A DNA stretch of 64,000 nucleotides from Pseudocercospora fijiensis CIRAD86 (taxonomy: Eukaryota > Ascomycota > Dothideomycetes > Mycosphaerellales > Mycosphaerellaceae): assembly GCF_000340215.1 (NCBI RefSeq), contig NW_006921537.1, forward strand, positions 3,489,268-3,553,267, written 5' to 3'. The position numbers were made by a program, and so were the translations under genes. The notes under the pieces were generated by a model. It saw nothing but the letters and a program-made list of their open reading frames with translations. It did no database searches and had not been told where the DNA came from. This document shows positions 9,871 through 20,826 of this stretch, in pieces. The first letter of the stretch is position 1. Every line of letters starts with the position of its first letter.

Positions 9871-12800
9871 GGCGACGTGCTGGGTGGGAGGGTGTTATTA
9901 GTTGAGACGAATACATGTGTGAGAACAGTCATGAAATGCTGTCCCACATCGAATGACTACGTCACTATCAACATCCCGCCCGGGCCGGGTAACACGTGCA
10001 TACTGTACATAGAACTATCCGGTCTGAGCTTTCCATTCACTCAGATTCTCAGAACACAACCTCTTTCATCTGATCAGTTTTGTTATACTGTGGAACTAAC
10101 CCTCAGCATGCCATATTGTGAACGAGCGTCGTAACATCCAGAATGCTGGCTGCAGAGGACCGCATTGCTCATAGCCATACACGACCTAACCGAGACACCG
10201 CGAATACCATCCGTACCCGGCTTCCCCACGCTGGACAAGAGTTGTACAGGGGAGAAACGAAGGATGGTTAGAAGGCAAACATGACATTCAAAAACACGGG
10301 TTTTATTTGGAACGTGGTTGGTCTGACGCAAGAGTAGAATTGGTAGAGCGCGTGCGTTCGCTTTGGAGGTTGGTAAGAAGAATTCGAGGACGATGCTGTA
10401 CTGCTCTATGCTGCTCGACAGTCCCTTCAGAGAGACTGACTCAACCTCAACGTGAGCGATTCGAGCTGATCACGTCGAATGCCGTGGCAAGTATCATTGC
10501 CACCACGATGACTTCAACCGCCGGGCTACAGAACCTTCTCCAACACTTTCATCATCATCATACTGTCTTGTGAGGAAGGCAAACATGAACTCTCTCCTGA
10601 GAAAGCAACATCCTCAGCTTCTGACGTGTCATTACAGGCCTCACAGTACCCGACACCCATAACCGTAAAAGTGGCCTGTGCAGGGCATTGAGGAGAAACG
10701 TGAAGCCGTGAGGAGAAACGTAAGGCCGCCGGGGGGGCCAAACGTGGCTCCGAAACGAACTATGACGGGGATGCTCGGAGCAAGGAGCAAGGAGTATACA
10801 ACAAACATAGTTCCGGCATTGGACGAGGGTGTGTGATCCTGTTTCTCGTTGACTTTCTCAGGTATTCGTGTTGTTCTATCCCACGAGTACTGTACAGCCT
10901 CGCTGGTCGTTTTTTTTCGAATGCGTCTGGTGATGCTCTGCGTGGATGGTGCAAGAAAGGCGGTGAATAGGCCCCTTCGAGCATTCTTGCTTACCTCTTG
11001 TCGTCAAGCACTTTCTCGACGACGAGTGACGACGATTATCACATGCAAAGCGGCTTGAATCGGCGTATTGCCTATCGCTGTTGATCTTGGGACGCCGGCG
11101 ACATTGGTGGTTTCGGGGCGTTGTTGGAGGTCATCATTACGAACATGGGTGTCGGATAAGCAAGGGGGTTTCCGCAACTCTGTTGACTGACTGAACGGGT
11201 GACTTGGAACTGATGAAGTGACAGGCCAGGGTCGCCAGGGCAATTTACTGCAAGCCAGATCACATCGGATTCGAGATGAATACGAGATGGTGCAACGTTG
11301 GTTGTTATGCTGTGCGGGCAGGGATCAAGCGAACATCTCGCAGTGCATGATCAGAAAAGGTCAAGCATAGTGACAGGCATTCGTTGAAGAAGAAAGAGCT
11401 GACGTGAGTGTTGTCCTTAGTATGTAGTGTCTAGTGTGATAGGTTGACTTGATTCAGCCAGCGGCACCAACGCGAAAATCACGCATGATCATTATCAAGC
11501 ATAGCAGTCTCGTGGTCAGACTTGGCCGACGCAGTGATCGGTCGGCGCGATGGCATTCCTATGTCATTGATGCATTTTGATTCATTCTGCTGCAAGACGT
11601 TAGTATCAGCGCCAGTCTCAGATTACCGCACTGTCGACCAAAGTACAGGGATTTACTCCCTCATGGCACGGAGAACGGTCCTGTTCAAAAACCGCCCGGC
11701 TTACCGCAAATGACAACCCAATGTCGCAGAGAGCAAGCACTAGACAAAACACCATGTTGTCAATCCAGTCAAGGGGGCGATAGAGCGGGTCACGAGGAAC
11801 AACCACGCACGTGGTTTCCCGTAGGTTGGACATCGGACACGGCGGATGAGGACATGGGAGGATGTCGTTGATGGCGTCTAGGTGTGCATGGCATGACTAG
11901 CGGTCCCAACTCTGTCGTCTCGAGGCCTGATTGGGTACGGTCGCCGTGTCGATGAACTCGCTGTTTTACGACATCCGCTTGTTCGTGATCGATCTGTGCA
12001 GCGGCCACAGGCATTGTATAGAGGCGGATCGTGAAGCTAAGGAACCGAGTTGCATTTTCCGATGTTTAGGCGCTCCAGCCCGTGGAGAATGTCCGCTCTG
12101 GCGGTGAGCCCAAACTCCACTCATTTTGCGGGATGTTGTTATTTCCATCGCTTGTCGAAAGTGTGAAAACAGTTGTGGTCAGTAATGCTTCTGAATGACC
12201 GTAGGCAAAGGCCCCAGTAACACGATGTTGGCCGTCCGAGGCACGATTCGCACGCGATCAGCAGGTGTTGGAATGACCGCAACTATTGTCACAATGCTGA
12301 TGCGGTTTGCCGAAGGAGCTCTATAGACGCAAAGGACTTCGGAAAGTGGGCCCGGTGTTGTGGTTGTCTGTCTGCACAAGGCTGGTCACAAGCCGACAGG
12401 TACGGCTTCATTTTGTCGTGGCGTGTGCTCATCGGTCCGCATAACTTGATTTCGGTCTGCGAATGCGCATATTTTCCCTTCATCATCTGCAACAATGACC
12501 AGCATGACCAATGCTCGAATGACAATTGGCAGCACATCAGCCTCGGTCAGATTGATCGACAAGCAAAGCCTAAACAGAAGGTCACAGCAGCTGTGACAAC
12601 CACGCTTACACCATCTAGTACAGCTTGCAGCTATCACATAGGTGCTAATGCAGCTTTCTTGCTCGACCAGAGTAGTAAGAGTAGGCAAATGACGGCGTGG
12701 ACGTTTTGGGGCTAAGTTGTACAACGAGGTTGGTGTTCTCATTTAGTATACAGATATCGAGATTGCAAGGACCTCGAGCGAACAGAAGATGTTGATGTTT

Positions 12801-13312
12801 CTGTCCTCGTTCTCGTACAGGGGAGTCGAGGGTCACTGAGATCCGGAACATCCCGTTTGCTAATGCGCCGGCGTTGTCTCGTTCTGTGAGGCCGCTGCGT
12901 GTGCCCTGCTAGTGATCTCCTCCAGCGAGGCTCTAAACCGAGTTTGCACAATGGACGAGTAATGAAGGAACGGTGGCAGTGCAAATGAACCATGACTGCC
13001 GTATGCGCGGTCGATCGTGTAGAGGTTCATCTCATGTCGGGCCCCTCACTCAAGATGATGGTGAGCGAAGCCAAAGAGCTTCTAGTCGCGTGGAGGTGGA
13101 GACCGTTTCGCAAGCCTGTGATAATCTCATGTCGGGTAACCTGACTTTTGCGCACCAAGCGAAGACAGACTTCTGTCCTCGGGACCACTTCCATATCCAA
13201 GTTGTTCATCAGAAAAGGCCCGTTTGGATTGCAGGGTGTTGTCGAGGTTGGATCATAGTCAATCGCGTAGCATGCTGGTTGAGCAGGGCAGTAGCCTGTT
13301 CAACTCGCCGCG
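9871..13312. other. Long intergenic region without recognisable gene
   Basis: About 3.4 kb between the 5' end of RQC2 and the 3' end of the F-box-like gene. The composition is ordinary for the gene island and not RIP-like. Open frames reach at most about 136 codons, overlap one another on both strands and show no domain, signal peptide or consistent splice structure. The first few hundred bases should contain the RQC2 promoter and leader. I see no tRNA or repeat array. A non-coding transcript or a small lineage-specific gene cannot be excluded by eye. Confidence 0.5.
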
Positions 13313-14310
13313 CTACCATCGATCCCAGCGTCGCTTCCTACCAAAGTGCCTAGGCAGACCGAGCTCCTCAAAGCACATCTCGTACTCGCTTAGCTCCTGC
13401 TTCTCTTCGATAGCGTCCTCTCCAAGCACAAACCCATCCTCAGCAAGCGCGCTCTGAACGTCGTGCTCTAGTTCCCCCTCACGCTTGTACAGGAGCACGA
13501 TGTGCTGGAGCCACTTGGTCTTCTCTGGGCCAAGCGAGACCAGCCAATCGACGAAGGTGCTTTGGTTCCAGTTCTTTAGCCAAAACAGTGGTCTCCAACA
13601 CTCGAAGACATTGCATTGGTAGTACAGATGTAAAGTTTCGCTGCGCAGCTGATGAGACACTCTAGTTATGGGTGGAGGAGGCGGGCGGTTGAGGCGGTCC
13701 ATCCTGATAGGCCTTTTCGTCAACTGTTTGCGCTGCAACCGACCATGCGCATTCGGTCCTACATCAGCTGTCTCGTCATGTTCGTGTGATGCAGCAGTCC
13801 ATTCAGTCACAGCGTGCATCCAGATTTGCTCACGCAGCTCTGCTGGTAGCTCTAGCAAGCGAGAGCGCGCTTGCGTGCCCGAAGGTTGCATGGCTTTTCC
13901 CAGATTGGAGTTGCCGAGCACGAGGTCGTGACGGCCGAGAATCTCCTCCAGATGTTGTTCTTGTTGTTGTTGTTGTTGTTGTCGTTGTTGTCGTTGTTGT
14001 TGCTCATCTAACCACGTGACAAATGCGGCGTCTTGGGCGGCGCCTGGCAGGATTCTGACGCGCTCAGTTTCGGTGATGAGGGTACGGCGGCGACTTCTCA
14101 AGCCTTTCGGCAGGCGAGTATTCGGTGATCTGGTGTCTAGAGATGCTCGGTAGCCAACCCTGGCTCGGCAGCGGATATCGTCTGGTACGCTTGCCAGGTG
14201 CTGGCAAACGCCTGGAGTTGGTTGCAAAGGTCGTTGTGTGCGGTTCAGTGCCAGAGCATTCACGTTCAAGCGAGGGAACGCACAGTGCGCGGGCGAGAAG
14301 AGTCCCGCAT
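13313..14310 (-). CDS. F-box-like fungal hypothetical protein with polyGln tract
   Basis: The C-terminal part is clearly coding and belongs to a large ascomycete family of unknown function. It has an F-box-like LLELPAELREQIW segment, then ITRVSHQLRSETLHLYY, an RVxxQLRxE pattern seen in many such proteins. The minimum supported CDS is 13891-13313 (192 residues, first in-frame ATG). The same frame stays open upstream to 14434 and includes a Gln-rich tract (13953-14003) preceded by protein-like sequence, but that extension has no in-frame ATG. A tentative model starts at ATG 14310 (MRDSSRPRT), splices out roughly 80 nt with a GTGCGT donor and rejoins at HLASVPDD; this is inference. The N-terminus is therefore unsettled. 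The role may be substrate recognition for an SCF ubiquitin ligase, if the F-box is functional. Confidence 0.55.
13953..14003. repeat. GTT/CAA-CAG trinucleotide repeat encoding polyGln
   Basis: An interrupted (GTT)n run with two GTC interruptions on the plus strand reads as a Gln-rich stretch in the minus-strand F-box-like frame. Such tracts are often length-polymorphic. It is the main reason to believe that the coding frame extends upstream of the first in-frame ATG. Confidence 0.8.
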
Positions 14311-17300
14311 GGAATACAGAGACACTGATGAAGGAGTGATGGAAGGACTTGGTGTTGCCCGCAAGGTGCTGTGCGAGATGCCGGAGCGTCGCAACTCGCC
14401 GAAATTCAAAAGAGCCAAAAGTTTCTAGCGGCACAACGGAGCGAACACCTTCTTTTGCACCTCACCTCACCTTTTCTTACTTCACTTTGACATACAAGCT
14501 TCAAGCAAGACGTTGACAGCACAATTAATGTTCGGGGGAAGTGGGAAAGCGAACGTAAAACCGCATTCGAAGATCGAAATCCCTCCTCCCGCCAGGATCT
14601 GCTCTGGCCTTGGTCTTGCGACTTGTCACAGCGGGAGGCTCGACTTGCTCTCTCTCTCTGGCCTCACGACCACGCGTATTGTGATGCTGTCCAATACCGG
14701 ACTGCCACTCTCACCGCTCATCTTCATCGCTGACCTGAGCCGACAACAAGCGAACAACGAAGATCGTCCAGATTGTCAAGAGCGTGGGAGGAGATGTATG
14801 CAGTTGCCGGATGTTTCACGGCTCTTATTCCGACACACCACCAACAAACAACCACGTTCGCTGACATGCCTGATAAGTGGCGGTGTCGAGTCCGACGCGG
14901 CACGCCTAGGTACATGCTACATCCCTCGCAATCTACGAAATTTCCGTCATCACGATGGCAAAACAAAATCCAAGCCAAGCTCGAAGAAAGTCTATGTGAT
15001 GCCCGAAAGATCATTCTTCGTTTTGAGTTTGCGCGGTCATGACTGTGTCGCGGTTATGCTACCGATACTAGCAAATGAGCCGGTCAAGGCTTTACCGTCT
15101 TGAAGCCTCCTCACTCGTACAGAGAGCTTCTACAGTAGATTAGTTCAGGGCGACTGTACACCTCCCTCCAAAGCCTCCTGAATCGAAATCGACGATTTGC
15201 CAGCATTCAAAAGTGCGGCACATCGCGACGAGTCATTTATAACAACCATCCAAGGGCTAGAAATCCATCTCCAACGTAAACGCTATCTTGAATTGTTACA
15301 TCATCACTTCAATACATGTTCCTAGACGAAGGGACGGACCCTGAACCTTGGACAACTTGCCGATTCCGTTGCATTAGTGTGGTGGTTTTCCATGACTCGG
15401 CAGATGTTCGAGATGATGCGAATGATATAGCTCTTTCTGTCCAACCCCCATCCATCATCCTTACAGAGAACAGTAGCTCAACGAGAGAAGGTAAGCTCAC
15501 CGCCTACGTGAAGCTGACAACATTCGTCTTGGTTGTAGTGTCATTGCGATTTGTGATTGGGCCTGGCCAGCAGGTACTTCCTGTTTCGATTTCTAGGTTT
15601 ACCGTGGGTCCGTCTACTTTCTTACACTCGAGCTTCGGCAGCTGGCGACCGAGCGTTACGTATCGAATTTTTTCTTCTCCGACTCTTCCCACTGCAACTA
15701 AGTTGCGCGTCCCGAGGGATGTCCGACTAAGCAGATGAGGTGTGGCGGCAGCTTGCGTAACGAAGGCGATCTGCAACGGCGCTGAGCCTCACTCAGAATC
15801 TGTTTGTGGATAAAGTCCAACTGTAGCAGAGATTAGGGATGTATCCTGCTGATTGACAGTCATTTGAATCAAGCCTAGCCGGGATAAAATCTACCACTGA
15901 ATGTGTCTGAGTACTTCCCGAGACCGGGCTTGCGGACCAGGTATAGCTAAGATCGGAATCGACCTCCCGGTGTATGTGCAGTACTTAATGCATCACGTGG
16001 GCCGTAGATGACTTGTCATTTATTATTCTGTGCTGTCATTTAAACACGCAGCGCAGAGATGATTCGAGGATGCACGCGATCCCGGCGAGTGTTTTCCGGC
16101 AAACCCGTGTACTGCCGTTTGTAGACACGGCATCCCGAAGCAGTTGTAGGACCGACGAGGTTGTTTCTGAGTTTAAGGTGTCCTTGGGATCGCCCCATCA
16201 ATGCTCGTGACTTGCTCGTGGTCGGCAAGGATGTGGCAATTGCAGAGGTCATTGCATCGTCATTACGAGAACTGACGCCTCAAGTAGCAGGGTGTGGTGC
16301 CAGGTCCACGCTGTAGTATCGAAATGCAGAGAGAGTCTTCTCGAGGAGAGCGGGCAGAAGGTCAGGATTGGATTGGGTATATGTATATTAGAGTTCGACC
16401 AAACGGACGTGCGCCATGCAAGTTCAACGCTCCCGTTGTCAAACTCGTCCCGTGCAGGTGTACGCAGAACATCGACGGAAGAGTTTCGGAAGACGAGCCC
16501 CATGACAAGCCAAGCTGGCCAAGCATCGGTGAGCAGGAGGATCCCTGCGCAGGCCAGTTGGCTTGCAGGCCTGTTCACAGCGGCCAGGACAGGGCAAGGC
16601 ATGTCGAACGCGGCTGGTTTTCGATGATGAGATGCTCGCGCGCCCCCGCGGCCTGATGTAATTTCTTAGTCGCCTTGCCTAAACAGTGAAGTCGGGGCCG
16701 ACTGGCAGCCTGTCGCAGGATGGAATTGAGAACCCCCACTCTGGATGATGAAAGAAGGGCTCTGTGTGTGAAGCGCTCGCCTACTCGCAGCCGAAAGGCA
16801 CTAGAGGTGCAGAAAGGAAATTGGCTCTCACATCGGTCGCGGGTCGTTCGTCTCGCTGTGTGGGACAGAAGGCGGGCGGAGCAGCGAATCCGCGAATGAC
16901 GACGAGAGGTTCTCGTATGTAGCGATTTCGAGCATAGCGGCATATATCGGGTCAGAGGTTCTCGCGAGCCAGCTGGGACGGGACAGCCTGGCGGGCGCGG
17001 TAGGTAAACTCGCCAGCGGGCCTGGGAGAGAGCAGAGAGTGCTTCTAGCGCGCTTCGAGGGCCTGTGGCATGAAGAACAGGCTGCGCGTGCAGGTACTTA
17101 AAGTGCAAGCTAGCGGAGGGTGGAAGTGAAGGCCACATGCCTGCCTGCCGCAGAGGTGGTGGATCTGTCGCCAAGAAAGCATGCCGCATTCCTTTTATTG
17201 GAAAGCCGTCGTCGTCGTCGTCGGGCAAGCAAGCATGGCAACCTGAACGCGTGGTGCGCTGCGCTGCGCTGCGCTGCTGCGAGTTCCAAGCAAGCACCCA

Positions 17301-17640
17301 TACACGCATTAACGTTCCCTCTCGTCTTTGACCACGCAGCAGGCCGCGGCCCAGAGAGCTGCACTCCCAGCGCGTGCTGTCTTTTCCGTTTGATTGCGAC
17401 ACGCCGGCGGTGGACCTTGGACCTTGCCTTGCCAGTGTGCGCTGCAGCCTTCCACCCTTGACGCTGCCGTGCATGCAGGCCTATACACTATACACACACT
17501 AGGACTGTCGCTACTGTCACTTGTATACTGTACTACGCCCATTCCTCTGGCCCGCCGTTTGTTTCGAGATAGAGTTGGAGCTGCTAGAGCGAGCGTAGAG
17601 GCAGCCTGCGCGGTATGCACCGCAGCTCGACCAAGGCACA

Positions 17641-17675
17641 AGCACCAGCACCAGCACCAGCACCAGCACCAGCAA

Positions 17676-17707
<32 letters not shown>
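17641..17707. repeat. Hexanucleotide repeats (AGCACC)n then (GGCTCA)n
   Basis: About five copies of AGCACC (17641-17671) are followed directly by five copies of GGCTCA (17677-17706). They sit about 650 bases upstream of the Zn2Cys6 start codon. They create opposing Gln/Pro/Ala and Leu/Val/Ser open frames that are artefacts. Confidence 0.85.
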
Positions 17708-17800
17708 CGGACGCTGCCTGGGGACCTTCACTGCACACCAGACCACCAGACCACACCAGTGACCACCAGACCCGAGCCGACCAGCACTAAACCTCACACC

Positions 17801-17861
17801 CTGCACCTGCGCCTGCACCTGCACCTGCACCTGCACCTGCACCCGCACCTGCACTTGCACC
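17801..17861. repeat. Hexanucleotide repeat (CTGCAC)n
   Basis: About ten copies of CTGCAC or near variants (CTGCGC, CCGCAC, CTTGCAC) lie about 500 bases upstream of the Zn2Cys6 start codon. Together with the array at 17641-17707 this makes the leader or promoter likely to vary in length between isolates. Confidence 0.85.
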
Positions 17862-18331
17862 GCTGCTCACCATTGCAGCGCATCATTGCATTTGGCTCCC
17901 GTTGCCTTGCCGTGCGCGTTTGTCGTTGCGACCTCGCGGGCTGACCAGGCGGGCGCCGATGCATGTTGGCAGCACCTGCAGCTCCCGCACGCCCAGTCGC
18001 CTCCCGTCGTCAGTCTCGCACCGGACGTCGCTCGCGCCTCGAGCCACCGCTCAAGCCTTCCAAGGGACTGCGTGACCTGATCTCCAAATTGGTCTGAGCA
18101 TCTCCCCTCGTGCGACGCCAGTGAGGGATCCTGGTCGCTGGCCGCCACTTGCCGCAGCTCAAGTTATCAGTCGCGCCTGCCAGCTAGCCATCGAACTTGT
18201 TATCGTAAGTACCGCTCTCGTGTATCATCGTCCTATTTACCGGCGACGTCGCGCCCACTGTCGCGCGCCCTCCGCGCTGCGCTATACAACACTCTGGGGC
18301 TCTTCCCAAACCTCGCCCACCCTTGTCCCGA

Positions 18332-20826
18332 ATGTCTGCCGCCGTGATGTCGAATTATTACTCATCGCAGCTCCAGGTACACAACTGGATGCTCGCGCAC
18401 ATGAACAACAACAATTACCCGCCGCCGCCCGAACAGCAGCAGCACTACAATGGCCTCTACGCCGCCCAGCCCGGCGCCCAGCAGTTGTTGGACCCGGCGC
18501 AGCAAGAGCAACTCCAGTTCAGCAACTTGAACCAGCCCATCTACCCGAAAGTCGAAACTCTTCCAGGCTCGAATCACCACAGCCCCGCCCCTCAACATGT
18601 TCAGACCCTGGCTCAAGGACTCCACGATCACTCTGGTCTGGACGAGCACCAGCACAGGCACATGCAGCACAATGTCCATGCCCTTCAGCAACCGACTCCC
18701 GTCACGAGCCATCCGACGAGCGCAGCAGGCCACTCAAATCCAGCTACGCAGACCTCGACCCCAGAACAGCCGCAGAAGACGAATCGATTGAGGAAAGCAT
18801 GCGATTCGTGCAGCATTCGAAAAGTCAAGGTGGGTGCTTCTTAAAGTCTGACAAAATTCGGAGCTTGAGGCAGAACTCTGACACTTCACAGTGTGACGAG
18901 ACTGGACCACCATGTCGAGCATGTGCGGCATTGGACATCCCCTGCACATTTGATCGACCTAGCAGGCGAAGAGGACCACCAAATCGACATGCAGAAGCTA
19001 TTAAGCGTAGACGACTCGAAGAGCAGGCCGCAGCGAGCACACCTGGCTCCGGAATGTCCTCTCCATCATCACCTACGAACGCAGCACACGCTTTGGCTGC
19101 GCTTTCCGGACACTCGTCAGCACCACTTTCTGCAGAGTCCATCTGCCCCATCGAGACGCTCGACCTGCTCATTGACGACTTCTTTACCTACATTCATCCA
19201 CTTTGCCCGTTCCCACACGAGCCCAGCTTTCGCGACGCTTGGAAGCGTCGAGAGGACTTGACCAACAAGTCATTCCTGTCCCTGCTGGCATCCATGATCG
19301 GAGCTTTAGTCGCGTCTTTTCCAAGGAAGCCGCGTTTGCACCTCAAAGCCCAGAAGAGAGAGAACATGTTTCCCAATCACATGAGCCTGGTAAAGCGATG
19401 CCAAAATGTGTGTGCGGTGGCGCGCGGCCCAGGATACCTGGAAAGCGATCACTTGAATGTGTATGACGCGGCAACAAGCTATTTCCTCGCGTTGACAGGC
19501 GTGTATACATTCAGATGGCGTCTGGGTCGGCTATATTTCGGCGAATGCTTGACCATCCTCCGAACTCTTGGCTTGCATAAAGCCAAAACCCAAAATTACG
19601 CCCAATTGGGCTCTCTGCCGACCGCGATGGGAAGTCACAGCAATGCATTGGAAAACGGCAATGAGCTCGACAACATCACGCTTGAGATGGGCCGTCGCAT
19701 CTTCTGGACCATGTTTGTGAGCGTTAAGTCGATGGAGCAATTAGGTGCCAGCTTTGGTGAACTGGTCATTCCTCCGCCGACACATACCGAGCCGTACCCA
19801 CCTCTGCCGACTGAAGTCGATGACTTCTGCATCTACCCAAGGTATACTGAGCAGCAGCCCGCTGGATTGGTGCCCATGATCGCCGGGTTCAACGCCAATG
19901 TCCGCGTCTACTGCTCGTATAACGCCCTGGCCACTATGGAGATGGCCTGGGGCATCGATGCTGTCGTGGATTGGGAGCGACAGAAGCGTGTCCTCCACGA
20001 ATCTCTTCGCCGATGCAAGGAAGCCATGAGCAACTTGCCAGCGGAAATCACTGTGCAAACGAACGCTGGAACTCCAAACCAGAGCAACGGCTTCTATCCC
20101 ACATTCGTCCAGCCCCACCTCGGCAGAGATCCAGCACAGAGCCTCATGAGTCCGTCGTCGCGAGTCACAGCGGAGCAGTCGCCGGAAGAGCGTCGACGAT
20201 CCCAGCATGAGATCCAAAAAGCTAACATCTACGCCTCGAGCTTGGCCACTCGCTCATATCTGGTGGAGAAGTACTGGAACCTTTGCGAGGCTCATCAGCG
20301 AGCGAGACAGTCCCAACCTGGGTCTTTGCCAAGCTCACCTGGCGCCGGCGTCACAGCTGCCGGGATCGACAATATGGTGCCTCAGATTCCCACCAGCCAT
20401 TACGACATGGTAGAGAACGAAATGCGCGAAGAGCGCGAAAACATTGTGAAAGATCTCCTCATCGTCCTGGGCAGCATTGACCAAGTCAACATGGAGCCCA
20501 ATGCCGACTCCTTCGTAAGTCGTACCAACTCCGACAAACCTATGAGCTTTGTGCTGAGCCAACCTTGTCAGACCATGAAGATCCGCTCGATCGCGAGCAC
20601 ACTGATCGAGACACCCGACCAACGTAAAGGTCAACTTGCCATTCAAGCTCAAGAATACCTCACGGCCTTCTTGAAGATTCTAATGAAACTGGAACGTGTC
20701 AGCCCGGCCAACAGTGATAACAACGACCTACCAGAAGATGAGGATGCGGAACTCAGAACTTGGGCCGATCTGAGGGAAAACCAGATGAAGTTTGCGCAGC
20801 AGGGTGGCCTGCTTGGTTTGTCTTGA
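18332..20826 (+). CDS. Zn2Cys6 transcription factor with fungal-specific TF domain
   Basis: Nuclear DNA-binding regulator. Exons are 18332-18829, 18892-20514 and 20572-20826 (791 residues). Intron 18830-18891 is certain: it splits the binuclear zinc cluster and removal joins KVK to CDE. This gives Cys157, 160, 167, 174, 177 and 184 in CX2CX6CX6CX2CX6C spacing, followed by a basic linker (RRGPPNRHAEAIKRRR). The second intron (20515-20571, GTAAGT...CAG) is 57 nt, a multiple of three, so keeping it adds 19 residues and no stop; I infer it is normally removed. The N-terminus is Gln/His/Asn/Pro-rich. The fungal_trans middle homology region starts near residue 245 (LLIDDFFTYIHPLCPFPHEPSF) and includes the GVYTFRWRLGRLYFGECLTI helix segment. 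Upstream is a long microsatellite-rich leader. Target genes are unknown. I do not assign it to a named regulator. Confidence 0.93.

Larger units (their letters stand above)
14435..18331. other. Long intergenic region and leader of the Zn2Cys6 gene
   Basis: About 3.9 kb with no supported gene. Open frames reach 299 codons (16575-17474, minus strand) but are low-complexity, overlap frames on the other strand and show no family. From about 16600 to 18330 the sequence is unusually CG-rich and rich in short tandem repeats, as expected of a long promoter or 5' leader for the downstream regulator. A GTAAGT at 18205-18210 could be the donor of a leader intron. Confidence 0.5.

Noticed and set aside
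16575..17474. 299-codon minus-strand open frame
   Set aside because: CG-rich low-complexity region full of simple repeats, with overlapping frames on the other strand, no domain and no convincing start or splice pattern; more likely promoter or leader of the Zn2Cys6 gene.
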